Source: an uncultured Clostridia bacterium (GTDB lineage Bacteria > Bacillota > Clostridia > Christensenellales > Aristaeellaceae). Taken from it: DNA of 51,247 nt. Below are positions 33,613 through 42,002 of the stretch, in pieces. Position 1 is the stretch's first letter. Each line of letters begins with the position of its first letter. The DNA is taken from NCBI GenBank assembly GCA_946413245.1, contig CAMKJS010000015.1, forward strand, positions 1-51,247, read 5' to 3'. The notes beneath the pieces were generated by a model. That model was not told the DNA's origin. It made no database searches and saw only the letters and a list, made by a program, of their open reading frames with translations. Made by a program: the position numbers and the translations under genes.

Positions 33613-35244
33613 TTACCAGCACGCGATATTGGAGTCCGCGCGTGATTCGGTGCCGCCCACCAGCACGCCGCTGTCCAGACGAACGATCATCTGCCCGCGG
33701 CCGAAAGAGCCGGTGTTCAGATCCACGCTGACCTCGTGGCCCATACGCGCGAGAGCCCGTGCCAGCTCGGGATCGAAGCGGCTTTCCACCGTCACGCTGC
33801 CGTCCCGCATCCACTGCCACCGCGGCGCGTCCAGGGCCTGCTGCGGATCCAGGGCAAAATCCACATAGTTCGTCACAACCTGCACGTGGCCCTGGGGCTG
33901 CATATAGCCTCCCATGACGCCGAAGGGGCCGACGGGTGCTCCGTCCTTCATCAGGAAACCCGGAATGATGGTATGATAGCTGCGCTTGCCGGGCATGAGA
34001 CAGTTGGCCGCCGCGGGATCCAGAGAAAAATCCGAGCCCCGGTTCTGCAGCGCGATGCCGGTGTCCTCCACCACGATACCCGAGCCGAAGCCGTTGTAAT
34101 TGGACTGGATGTAGGACACCATGTTTCCCTGTCCGTCGGCGCAGCAGAGATAGACCGTTCCGCTGCGGGGCGGCAGGCTGTCGGTCCATACCTGCGCCGT
34201 GTCGCGCATCTGCGCCGCCCGGCGCGCCCCGTAGGCGGGATCCAGCAGCATGCTGTAATCCACCTTCATATACTCCGGGTCGGTCACATTCCCCAGGACG
34301 TCGGCGAAAGCCATCTTCATGGCTTCGATCTGCCGGTGCACCGTCCGGGGATTTTCCTTTTCCGCAAGGGAGAATTCCTTCAGGATATTCAGCGCCGCCA
34401 GCGCGGCGATTCCCTGCCCGTTGGGCGGGATTTCGCACACCCGATAGCCCCGGTAATCCACGTGAATCGGCTCCACCCACCGGGCCCGGTAGTCCGCCAG
34501 ATCCTCATACCGCAGATACCCGCCGTATTTCCGGCTGCACGCGTCGATCTTCCGGGCCAGCTCTCCGGTATAAAAGGCGTCTGCGCCGGTTTCCCCGATC
34601 GCCTGCAGCGTATCGGCGTGGGCGGGCAGGCGGATCAGGTCCCCGGCTTCGGGGCCGGAACCCCCCGGCGCGAAGGTACGGAACCATTCGCCGAAGCACG
34701 GTCCGGACAGCGTCTTCCTGTAATTCTCGAAGGCACGCCGCCATGACTGGGCGACGACAGGCTGGCAGGGAAATCCCTCCCTGGCGTACCGGACGGCAGG
34801 CTCCAGATTCCGGGACAGGGGCAGCACGCCGAAGCGCCGGGTGATCTCCGCCCAGGCCATGGGAATCCCGGGCACGGTAACCGGCGCCCAGCCCACGACA
34901 GGCATCTTACCGTCCGCATCCGCGCCGTCCGCCAGCAGCCGTTCGATGCTGGCCAGCCGCGGCGCCGGTCCGCTGGAATTAAGCCCGTACAGACGGCGGT
35001 CCTTTTCATTCCAGATGAGAGCGAAGGCGTCGCCGCCGATACCGTTGGACGTCGGTTCGGTCACGGTCAGCACAGCGGCTGCCGCCACGGCCGCATCCAT
35101 GGCGTTTCCGCCCGCCCGCAGAATCTCCAGCCCCGCGGCGGAAGCCTGCGGGCAGGAGGAATTCACCATCCCGTTCTTCGCATAGATGGGAAAGCGCTGG
35201 GAAGGATATCGCTGGGCAAGGGGATCAAATACGGTGTTCATCAT
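33613..35244 (-). CDS. ggt: Gamma-glutamyltransferase / glutathione hydrolase family
   Basis: This ~543-residue Ntn-hydrolase matches gamma-glutamyltransferases: AGGNAMDAAVAAAAVLTVTEPTSNGIGGDAF near the start and PPNGQGIAALAALNIL in the middle. SGTVYLCCADGQGNMVS contains the Thr (about residue 362) that becomes the N-terminal nucleophile after self-cleavage. The C-terminal block GGYMQPQGHVQVVTN is conserved. It would transfer or hydrolyse gamma-glutamyl groups. Unlike the secreted enzymes, no signal peptide is visible, so it may be cytoplasmic. The start at 35244 is supported by AGGAGG 6 bases upstream; the longer frame has no support. Confidence 0.9.
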   Translation of the reverse strand: MMNTVFDPLAQRYPSQRFPIYAKNGMVNSSCPQASAAGLEILRAGGNAMDAAVAAAAVLTVTEPTSNGIGGDAFALIWNEKDRRLYGLNSSGPAPRLASIERLLADGADADGKMPVVGWAPVTVPGIPMAWAEITRRFGVLPLSRNLEPAVRYAREGFPCQPVVAQSWRRAFENYRKTLSGPCFGEWFRTFAPGGSGPEAGDLIRLPAHADTLQAIGETGADAFYTGELARKIDACSRKYGGYLRYEDLADYRARWVEPIHVDYRGYRVCEIPPNGQGIAALAALNILKEFSLAEKENPRTVHRQIEAMKMAFADVLGNVTDPEYMKVDYSMLLDPAYGARRAAQMRDTAQVWTDSLPPRSGTVYLCCADGQGNMVSYIQSNYNGFGSGIVVEDTGIALQNRGSDFSLDPAAANCLMPGKRSYHTIIPGFLMKDGAPVGPFGVMGGYMQPQGHVQVVTNYVDFALDPQQALDAPRWQWMRDGSVTVESRFDPELARALARMGHEVSVDLNTGSFGRGQMIVRLDSGVLVGGTESRADSNIACW

Positions 35245-35310
35245 GGACTTCCTCCTTGTTTCCTCTATGGTAGAACATGCAGCGCACTCTAAGTCAAGCA
35301 CAATATCAGA

Positions 35311-35369
35311 ATACAGGGGGACGGCCCTTTTGCGTGTATGAGAGCGCACAAAGGGCCGTCCCCCTGTAT
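35311..35369. repeat. Palindrome with GGGACGGCCC core, second copy
   Basis: A perfect 20-bp stem is formed by 35311-35330 (ATACAGGGGGACGGCCCTTT) and 35350-35369, and TGCG/CGCA extends it inside. It follows the chromate transporter stop on the minus strand and lies upstream of ggt. It may terminate the chromate operon. The core matches the palindrome at 29359-29418, which suggests a repeated mobile or regulatory element. Confidence 0.7.
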
Positions 35370-35378
35370 GTTTTGGAT

Positions 35379-35948
35379 TTAAAACTGAAAGATCACGCCG
35401 ATCACGGCGGAAATCGCGATGAGAACCACCGAGTTCCACTTCAGCTTTTTCTGCACGAAGAAAAGGGCGACAGCCAGAACCAGCGCTTTCCAGATGAAGA
35501 ATTCACCCAGCCCGCCTCCGCCCTCGGCGAAAGCGTCCATATTCACCAGGGCTATTCTGGCCACCTTAAGTCCGGCCGCGGTAATCATGGCAATGGAAGC
35601 GGGGCGCAGCCCGTAGAACGCGCCGTCCACCAGCTTGTTCTGGCGGAATCTGGCCAGAAAGCGGGCGATGATCAGAATGATAATGACGCAGGGCAGGGCC
35701 AGGGCGAAGCTGGCCAGAATCCCGCCGGGGATCCCCGCCGTACGGTAGCCCGCGTAGGTGGACATATTGATGCCGATGGCGCCGGGGGTGGATTCCGAGA
35801 TGGCGATCATGTCGGCGATGTCCGCCGTAGTAAACCAGTCGGGATGCCGGCTGCTCATCTCATACAGGAAGGGCAGCGTGGCGAGGCCGCCTCCCACGGA
35901 GAAGAGGCCGGTCTTGAAAAACTCGTACATCAGCTGAAAAATCGTCAT
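35379..35948 (-). CDS. Chromate transporter family protein, second half
   Basis: This 189-residue membrane protein is one half of a short-chain CHR pair. It has GLFSVGGGLATLPFLYEM and AISESTPGAIGINMSTYAGYRTAG, typical CHR motifs, with about five to six membrane helices. The two halves form a functional pair in other bacteria that exports chromate or related anions; here the natural substrate may be sulfate-like or unknown. It overlaps the first half by four bases (ATGA), so their production is coupled. Confidence 0.9.
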   Translation of the reverse strand: MTIFQLMYEFFKTGLFSVGGGLATLPFLYEMSSRHPDWFTTADIADMIAISESTPGAIGINMSTYAGYRTAGIPGGILASFALALPCVIIILIIARFLARFRQNKLVDGAFYGLRPASIAMITAAGLKVARIALVNMDAFAEGGGGLGEFFIWKALVLAVALFFVQKKLKWNSVVLIAISAVIGVIFQF

Positions 35949-36523
35949 TTGCCGTCACCCGCCTTCCCCGCGGCACGGTTTTTTCGGGTTGCCGCAAAGA
36001 TCCCGGCGCAGCCGGAAAGAATCACCAGCACAGCCGCCGGAATCCTGACAGGAAGATAGCCGGACACGACGTTCAGCACGAACACCGCGACGTACAGCCC
36101 CAGGGTGAATGGATCCACCACGGACTTTTTCCACAGGCGGAGCACTGCCTGCAGAATCAGCACACACACGCATACCCGGATGCCCGCAAAGGCGTGCTGA
36201 ACCACCGGCAGGGTCGCGAAATTCTTCATGAATATGGCGATGAGCAGAATAATCAGCACCGGGCCCGTAAGAAAACCCGTCGTCGCCGCCAGCGCGCCTT
36301 TGATGCCGCTGCGTTTCTCCCCGATAAAGGTGGACACGTTCAGCGCGATGATGCCCGGCGTGCACTGGCCGATGGCGAAATAATCCCGCAGGTCGTCCAT
36401 GGTCGTCCACCCGCGCTTCTCCACAAGCTCCCGCTCCAGAATGGGCAGCATGGCGTATCCGCCGCCGAAGGTGACGCAGCCGATTTTGACAAAGGTCCAA
36501 TACAGATCCAGCAGTTGATTCAT
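35945..36523 (-). CDS. Chromate transporter family protein, first half
   Basis: This 192-residue membrane protein is the partner CHR half, with FVKIGCVTFGGGYAMLPILERELVEKRGW and AIGQCTPGIIALNVSTFIGEKRSG. The FGGGYAMLP and PG motifs are family hallmarks. AAGGAGGGG lies before the ATG, and a TATAAT box is found at 36579-36574 on the minus strand. It starts a two-gene operon with the second half. Confidence 0.9.
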   Translation of the reverse strand: MNQLLDLYWTFVKIGCVTFGGGYAMLPILERELVEKRGWTTMDDLRDYFAIGQCTPGIIALNVSTFIGEKRSGIKGALAATTGFLTGPVLIILLIAIFMKNFATLPVVQHAFAGIRVCVCVLILQAVLRLWKKSVVDPFTLGLYVAVFVLNVVSGYLPVRIPAAVLVILSGCAGIFAATRKNRAAGKAGDGK

Positions 36524-36573
36524 ATTTCCCCTCCTTTTTGCAGTCCGGGAACATACGGGGATCAGTCGGCGGC

Positions 36574-36579
36574 ATTATA
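36574..36579 (-). promoter_or_regulatory. Probable -10 box of the chromate transporter operon
   Basis: TATAAT on the minus strand lies about 50 bases before the first chr start. No good -35 hexamer is seen at 16-18 bases, so activation by another protein or a weak promoter is possible. Confidence 0.4.
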
Positions 36580-36615
36580 TCAGACGCTCCGAAAAAAGGG
36601 AAGATCCAAAAAACG

Positions 36616-37635
36616 TCATACAGATATCTCTCCGCGGAGGCTCCGCTCCATCCGTTCCATGATTCCGTCCCGGCTCAGTTTGCGGCTGAACAGATAGTAG
36701 AGCTTCGCGACGGCCGCTTCCGTCGTGATGTCGTAGCCGCTGACTGCGCCGGCGCTTTTCAGCGCCGTGGACGTCTCATACGCGCCGAGGGCCACGGTGC
36801 CGTGCGGGCACTGGGAGCAGACGATGATGACGGTGCCGTTCTCGCTGGCCTTCCGGATGATCGGCAGCAGCGCGTCCGCGGATCCGGGAATGTTGCCGGC
36901 GCCGAACGTCTCGATCACGATCCCCTTCAGCTTCTCCGTCATGATGGCGTCAAACAGCTCGAACTGGATTCCGGGAAACACCTTGATGACGCCGATTGGA
37001 ACGTTTTTCAGAGGCTGCAGGGAGAAGGATCCCCTGCAGGGCGGAAGCAGCAGGGACGTGTTGTACCGGATTTCGATTCCGGCCTCCGCCAGGGGCGGGT
37101 AGTTCGGGGAATCGAAGGCGATCAGATCGTCCGCGGAATACTTGACCGCGCGGTTCCCCCGCAGCAGTTTTCCCCCGAAATACAGGCATACCTCGTGAAC
37201 CCGGTCGTCCGCCGCCACCATCATGGCGGTGATCAGGTTGTCGCGGGCGTCGTTCCGAAGCTCGCACAGCGGGATCTGCGATCCGGTGAGAATCACCGGC
37301 TTCCGGTTGTTCCGCAGCGTGAAGGACAGGGCGGACGAAGTATACGCCATGGTATCCGTTCCGTGGAGAACGACGAACCCGTCGTACCGGTCGTAGTGAT
37401 CCGCGATGACGCTGCCGATCGCGTTCCACTCCGTGACCGTCATATTGGAGGAATCCAGCAGCGGATCCATGTCCACGATTTCCCATTCGGGCATTTCCGC
37501 CGACTTCAGCTCCGGAATCCCGTCCAGCAGGCGGTGAAAGGCTTCCCGCTGCGGGGCGTATCCCCGGTCCGTCTTCACCATCCCGATGGTTCCGCCGGTG
37601 TATATGATCAGAATCCTTTTCCGAACCTTGTCCAT
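36616..37635 (-). CDS. ansA: Type I L-asparaginase
   Basis: This ~339-residue enzyme has both asparaginase signatures. ILIIYTGGTIGMV has nucleophile Thr13. VVLHGTDTMAYTSSALSF has the Thr-Asp pair near residues 88-90. It hydrolyses asparagine to aspartate and ammonia. No signal peptide is present, as in the cytoplasmic type I enzyme. The ATG at 37635 is preferred because AGGAGG lies 5 bases upstream. The longer frame runs into the repeat at 37658. Confidence 0.93.
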   Translation of the reverse strand: MDKVRKRILIIYTGGTIGMVKTDRGYAPQREAFHRLLDGIPELKSAEMPEWEIVDMDPLLDSSNMTVTEWNAIGSVIADHYDRYDGFVVLHGTDTMAYTSSALSFTLRNNRKPVILTGSQIPLCELRNDARDNLITAMMVAADDRVHEVCLYFGGKLLRGNRAVKYSADDLIAFDSPNYPPLAEAGIEIRYNTSLLLPPCRGSFSLQPLKNVPIGVIKVFPGIQFELFDAIMTEKLKGIVIETFGAGNIPGSADALLPIIRKASENGTVIIVCSQCPHGTVALGAYETSTALKSAGAVSGYDITTEAAVAKLYYLFSRKLSRDGIMERMERSLRGEISV

Positions 37636-37649
37636 ACCCGCCGCCTCCT

Positions 37650-37693
37650 GCAGTATATATACTGCATAAAGAATCCGGTTTCCAAATTCGTTG
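37650..37693. repeat. Dispersed repeat copy B with 16-bp palindrome
   Basis: GCAGTATATATACTGC (37650-37665) is a perfect palindrome overlapping the repeat TATACTGCATAAAGAATCC (from 37658). The repeat matches copies A (8811) and C (40897). Read on the minus strand, TTGGAA-N18-TATATA is promoter-like and would place the asparaginase start very close to the RNA 5' end. Confidence 0.55.
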
Positions 37694-37720
37694 ATCATCA
37701 GAACGGTAGAAAGGGAATTG

Positions 37721-37745
37721 ATTGATTTGCCTGCGGCAAATCAAT
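37721..37745. promoter_or_regulatory. 11-bp inverted repeat
   Basis: ATTGATTTGCC (37721-37731) and GGCAAATCAAT (37735-37745) are exact reverse complements with a 3-base loop. They lie between ansA and the divergent small gene at 37895. It may be an operator or a small terminator; there is no T-tract. Confidence 0.45.
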
Positions 37746-37894
37746 ATGATAATGAGTATATTCGGCACGCGGCATGGGAATCCTGTTTTTCGTCCCGCGG
37801 GCCCGTCGCCGGTTTTTGCTGTCCTTTCTGACGAAAGCATGCTATACTGTCATCAGTTTTTACAGGACAATCTGCCGCCGGAGGGCTGAAGCCG

Positions 37895-38197
37895 ATGACG
37901 CCGAATCAGAAAATATGGACTCTGTCGAGAAACGAACTGGCAGCCGCCGTGGTTTCCCTCGGATATCCGGAGGAATTCGCGGACCTGCTGGCCAGGCAGC
38001 TGGGAAACCCGAAGGCCATCGACCGGATGACCTCCTGGCTTTACCAGGCCCATCCCGGATCCGTGGAAATGATCGTCGACGAAATGCTGGCCATCTGTGC
38101 GGAGATCGAAGCATGGCGCGAAAAAAAGGAGAGCCGGGAAGCCCAGTACGGGATTAACGCATGGCTGAACAGCGACGCCTGCAGGCAGGGCGAGTAA
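37895..38197 (+). CDS. Small helical protein of unknown function
   Basis: I do not recognise this 100-residue protein. It begins MTPNQKIWTLSRNELAAAVV and is predicted to be mostly helical, acidic and soluble, without membrane segments or cysteine motifs apart from two isolated Cys. An extended -10 (TGCTATACT at 37840-37848) and GGAGGG about 11 bases before the ATG support expression. It ends 25 bases from the convergent MMPL gene. Confidence 0.6.
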   Translation: MTPNQKIWTLSRNELAAAVVSLGYPEEFADLLARQLGNPKAIDRMTSWLYQAHPGSVEMIVDEMLAICAEIEAWREKKESREAQYGINAWLNSDACRQGE

Positions 38198-38222
38198 AGC
38201 GCCGCCGGAACGGGCTCCGAAA

Positions 38223-40682
38223 TCAGCCTTTCCGGTTCTTCCGGGGTTTCCGGATCACCTGCCTGTCGAAGGTGATCAGAATGCCCGGCAGGAAAACCAG
38301 GATCAGCAGAATCGCGATCAGCGAACCGAGAGAGAGCGTGTTCGCGATGGAGGAAATCGTCGGATCCTCGAAAAGCCGGCCGATAATCGAGGGAATCAGC
38401 ACCAGAATCAGCCCGGAGGTCGCGATGGTATGAATCGCCCCTTCGTACGCTTTTCCGACCGCTTCCGGAACGTCCGCGCCTGCGCGGTGTTCGATATAAT
38501 AGTTCGTGAACAGGATGCCGTAGTCGATGGTCGCGCCCATCAGAATACACTGCACGATCAGCAGGGCAAGATAGAAAATACTGTTTCCGGAAAGGCCGAT
38601 GCCGGCCGCTGTGATAAACACGCCCGTCTGCACGATGAGCACGAGAATCAGCGGAATCATGAGCGACCGGGTGGACAGGGCGACAATCAGATAAATCACC
38701 ACCGCTGTCAGCACGGTGATATACAGATACTCGGTTCCGAAGGTACGCGACATCTCCAGATTCATGGCGGAATTGCCAATCAGGTAACGCTGCCCCGTGA
38801 ATTTTTCATCGCACAGGGAAGAGAGCCTGTCGATAAACCGGAATGTTTCCTCGGCCTCGTCCGGATATTTGGTTGTAATAATCATGCGGGAATGCTTCTC
38901 CCCGACCAGCTGCGCTTTTCCGGCCGTCAGTTGTTCCTTCGCGCCGGACAGCGCGACTTTCGCGTCCTCGCCCAGCAACGGCGCGAAGCGGGAATCGTAC
39001 TGAAGCGTTTCATACAGGAAGCCGAACAGCTCCTCCAGGGTCATCGTCCACAGCGGATCGCTGTTTTCGATCCCCGCCCTGTAGAGGAACAGCAGCTCCA
39101 GCATCTCCTCGCTGACGCCGGACGCGAACCCGGAGAACGTCTCCGCCATCTCCTTCGGCGTCATCGGATCCTTCCCGGCGAACAGGGTTACCAGCCCGGA
39201 GTATTCCCCGATCTGCGAAAGCATTTCCCGCTGCTCCTCTGTCATGTACGCCTCGAACATCGCGTTCCCGGCCACGTGCTCCGACAGGAAGGACAGGCAC
39301 TCCGCCGCGGTCATCTTCAGCGGCTCGTCTCCGCCGTACCGGAGATAATAAATCATGGAAAGAACATCCCCGCCGAGATCCATGCCGCCCTCCATCTCAG
39401 AGATGGTCCGCGCCATTTCCTCCGCCGTGTACGGCGTGGCGAGGGCTGAATAATAACAGGTGACAAACCGGACCCCCCCATCCTCCTCCAGCTCGGCGCA
39501 GATCCCCGGAATTTCAGGCTCGTCGCCGTTTTCATACACCAGGACGAGCGTATTGTCCGCCGGGAAAACCTCCGCCACCGGATCGTCCCGCTGCATCGTA
39601 TAGACGATCCCGGTCTGCTGCTGCAGGATGAACGCGGCCGCCAGCACCAGCACGAACACGACGGTGTTCACCGTGTGCATTTTCCCCGAGAACGCCGCCA
39701 GCGCGTTCATCGGGATTTTCGGGGATTTCTTGGCCGTTTTCCGGATCAGGGCGTCAAAGGTGATCAGGATTCCGGGCATGACGGTCAGCACGCAGAACAT
39801 GCTCAGGAATACGCCCTTCGCGAGGACCACGCCGAGATCCAGGCCGATCCGGAAGCTCATGAACACAAGCATCAGCAGCCCGGCCACCGTCGTCATCCCG
39901 CTGGAAACGATGGACGGGAACGCGTTCGCCACAGCCGTCTTCATCGCGGCGGCGATGTCTTCGTTGTTCGCCCTCTCCTGCTTAAAGCGGTTGCTCAGGA
40001 TGATGGAATAGTCCATGGAGAGCACCAGCTGCAGGATCGAAGCCATGGAGGAGGTAACGGTGGAGACGCTTCCCTGAAAAATATTGGTTCCCTGATTGAT
40101 GCCGACCGCGATCCCGATGCCCGCGAGGAACAGCACCGGTTCGATCCACGACCGGCACATCAGCAGCAGGATCACCAGGATCGCGGCGACCCCGCAGAGC
40201 AGGATCCACGTCGGAACCTCGGGGATACCGACGTCGTCGTCGTGCCAGGAGACCGCGTAGCCCGCGTAATCACGCTTCAGCGCTTTTTTGATGGATTTGA
40301 ACTCCGCGGATTTGTAGTCCATGTCCGAGCTGACGACGAACAACGTATGCCCGTCCCGGTTATACTCCGGATCGTCCGGCTCCCAGACGACGTCCGTTAC
40401 ATACGGAACGCTTTTCAGCCGCGCGAGGATATCCTCCTTTTCCTCCTGTTTCAGTCCGTCGAACATGACGCGGATCGTCTGCGTCGTCTGAGCTGCCGGA
40501 AACTCCGCCGACATGATATCGATCCCCTGCTTCATCGCCGATTTGTCAGGCAGATACCGGGTCATGTCCGTATTGATCTCGACCTTCATCATCAGAAACA
40601 CGCAGACCGCCGTGACGATCAGCATGACCGCCAGAATCGCGCGGCGGCGGTCGACGACGAAAGAAGCCAGCTTTCTTTTCAT
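38223..40682 (-). CDS. MMPL family RND transporter, second
   Basis: This ~819-residue transporter has an N-terminal helix (RAILAVMLIVTAVCVFLMM), a large extracellular domain, and two six-helix blocks. The first contains QLVLSMDYSIILSNRFKQER and the second GATIDYGILFTNYYIEHRAG, each with the membrane Asp of the MMPL motif. An unusually long second extracellular segment (residues ~390-600) distinguishes it from the exporter at 17833. An ATG at 40682 has AGAGG 7 bases upstream and is preferred over the GTG at 40700. No regulator or partner protein is adjacent. Substrate is unknown. Confidence 0.9.
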   Translation of the reverse strand: MKRKLASFVVDRRRAILAVMLIVTAVCVFLMMKVEINTDMTRYLPDKSAMKQGIDIMSAEFPAAQTTQTIRVMFDGLKQEEKEDILARLKSVPYVTDVVWEPDDPEYNRDGHTLFVVSSDMDYKSAEFKSIKKALKRDYAGYAVSWHDDDVGIPEVPTWILLCGVAAILVILLLMCRSWIEPVLFLAGIGIAVGINQGTNIFQGSVSTVTSSMASILQLVLSMDYSIILSNRFKQERANNEDIAAAMKTAVANAFPSIVSSGMTTVAGLLMLVFMSFRIGLDLGVVLAKGVFLSMFCVLTVMPGILITFDALIRKTAKKSPKIPMNALAAFSGKMHTVNTVVFVLVLAAAFILQQQTGIVYTMQRDDPVAEVFPADNTLVLVYENGDEPEIPGICAELEEDGGVRFVTCYYSALATPYTAEEMARTISEMEGGMDLGGDVLSMIYYLRYGGDEPLKMTAAECLSFLSEHVAGNAMFEAYMTEEQREMLSQIGEYSGLVTLFAGKDPMTPKEMAETFSGFASGVSEEMLELLFLYRAGIENSDPLWTMTLEELFGFLYETLQYDSRFAPLLGEDAKVALSGAKEQLTAGKAQLVGEKHSRMIITTKYPDEAEETFRFIDRLSSLCDEKFTGQRYLIGNSAMNLEMSRTFGTEYLYITVLTAVVIYLIVALSTRSLMIPLILVLIVQTGVFITAAGIGLSGNSIFYLALLIVQCILMGATIDYGILFTNYYIEHRAGADVPEAVGKAYEGAIHTIATSGLILVLIPSIIGRLFEDPTISSIANTLSLGSLIAILLILVFLPGILITFDRQVIRKPRKNRKG

Positions 40683-40868
40683 ATCCAACCTCTGTTTCAC
40701 GCGGCATACCGGTTTGCCGGTTTGTTTCTGTATGCAAGTATACCGTAATCGTCGCTATAAAGCAACTTTCATCCGGAAGCAACGCCCGCGGCGATCCCGC
40801 CGGTCTTCGTCAGGCCGGGCGGTGAAAAAAGGCCGGTGAAAAAGGGCCGAAAAAGCGGAGCGGCAAAC

Positions 40869-40897
40869 TTGAAACTGTCCTGCAGAACCAATATAAT
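40869..40897 (+). promoter_or_regulatory. Promoter of the 2-hydroxyacid dehydrogenase gene
   Basis: TTGAAA (40869-40874) and TATAAT (40892-40897) have a 17-base spacer. The transcript would begin within repeat copy C. Confidence 0.65.
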
Positions 40898-40928
40898 ATA
40901 CTGCATAACGAATCTGGTTTCCAATGAG
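40897..40928. repeat. Dispersed repeat copy C
   Basis: TATACTGCATAACGAATCT and the following GGTTTCCAA match copies at 8811 and 37658. It is located between a divergent MMPL gene and the dehydrogenase. In this copy the hairpin potential has decayed. Confidence 0.55.
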
Positions 40929-40981
40929 CCGGTACTGTTCCGGGACGGGAGAAAGACGGGAAGAAAGGGTTGAGGTGTATC

Positions 40982-41944
40982 ATGAGCCGTTTGATGCTGA
41001 TTGTTTTTCCAAACCTGGCGGAAAAGCATTCCGACCGCATCCGGGAAGCCGCTGAAAAGCACGGTTTCCAGGTCCTCTTTTTTCAGAAGGCGTCGCAGGC
41101 GCTTCCGTATACCGGAGACGCCGAAGTGATTCTCGGCGGCAATCCCGTTCTCTCTCAGAACGCACCGAATCTGCAGTGGTTTACTTCCCGGTTCGCGGGC
41201 ACGGATCCTTTCATGGCTCCGGACGCCTTCGCCAACCCATCCGCTGTTCTGACGAGTTCTTCCGGCGCCTACGGGCTTACCATTTCAGAGCACGTCGTGA
41301 TGGTGATTCTGGAGATCCTTCGCCGCCAGCACGAATACTGGCAGCATCTTCAGAAGCGGGAATGGGTCAGGCGCCTTCCGGTCCGGTCCATTTACGGCAG
41401 CAGGATCACCCTGCTGGGCACAGGCGACATCGGCCAGTATACCGTTCAGCGGCTCCGGGGGTTTGAACCGGCGCAGATGGTCGGCGTGAACCGCGGCGGG
41501 AAGAATCCCGGCTCCATGTTCGACCGGGTTCTGAAGAGCGAAAACCTGGATCAGATCCTTCCCGAAACCGATATTCTGATCATTTCTCTCCCCGGGACCG
41601 AAGCGACGTTCCATATCGTTTCCGAAAAGCAGCTGAAGCTGCTCCCGGACGACGCGGTCGTCATCAACGTCGGGCGGGGCAGCGTCGTGGATCAGAACGC
41701 ACTGGAAAAAGAACTGAGAAGCGGCCGTCTGTACGCCGGTCTGGACGTGTTCGAGGAGGAACCGGTTCCCCCGGAAAGCAGCCTCTGGGACTGCCCCCGG
41801 CTGATCATCACCCCGCATGTTTCGGGGGATCTTACCCTGCCGTATACGGTGGAGAAAATCGTAACCCAGTTTCTGGAAAATCTGGAACGCTACTGCGCCG
41901 GCGAGCCTCTGCTCCGCGTGGTGGACCGCAAAGCGGGTTACTGA
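40982..41944 (+). CDS. D-isomer specific 2-hydroxyacid dehydrogenase
   Basis: The ~320-residue NAD(P)-dependent enzyme has the Rossmann loop LLGTGDIGQYTVQRL (near residue 145). The catalytic set is Arg in INVGRGSVVD (~229), Glu in FEEEPVPPESSLW and His in ITPHVSG (~278). It reduces a 2-keto acid to the D-hydroxy acid or the reverse; hydroxypyruvate or glyoxylate types look closest, but this is not certain. The ATG at 40982 follows GAGGTG. Confidence 0.9.
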   Translation: MSRLMLIVFPNLAEKHSDRIREAAEKHGFQVLFFQKASQALPYTGDAEVILGGNPVLSQNAPNLQWFTSRFAGTDPFMAPDAFANPSAVLTSSSGAYGLTISEHVVMVILEILRRQHEYWQHLQKREWVRRLPVRSIYGSRITLLGTGDIGQYTVQRLRGFEPAQMVGVNRGGKNPGSMFDRVLKSENLDQILPETDILIISLPGTEATFHIVSEKQLKLLPDDAVVINVGRGSVVDQNALEKELRSGRLYAGLDVFEEEPVPPESSLWDCPRLIITPHVSGDLTLPYTVEKIVTQFLENLERYCAGEPLLRVVDRKAGY

Positions 41945-41953
41945 TCGCACGCA

Positions 41954-41996
41954 CGCAAAAAGCGCTTTCCCGGACCGTGGGAAAGCGCTTTTTGCG
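41954..41996. terminator. Bidirectional terminator
   Basis: An 18-bp perfect stem is formed by CGCAAAAAGCGCTTTCCC (41954-41971) and 41979-41996 with loop GGACCGT. It lies between convergent genes, with A/T runs within the stem. Confidence 0.75.
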
Positions 41997-42002
41997 CCGC
42001 GT

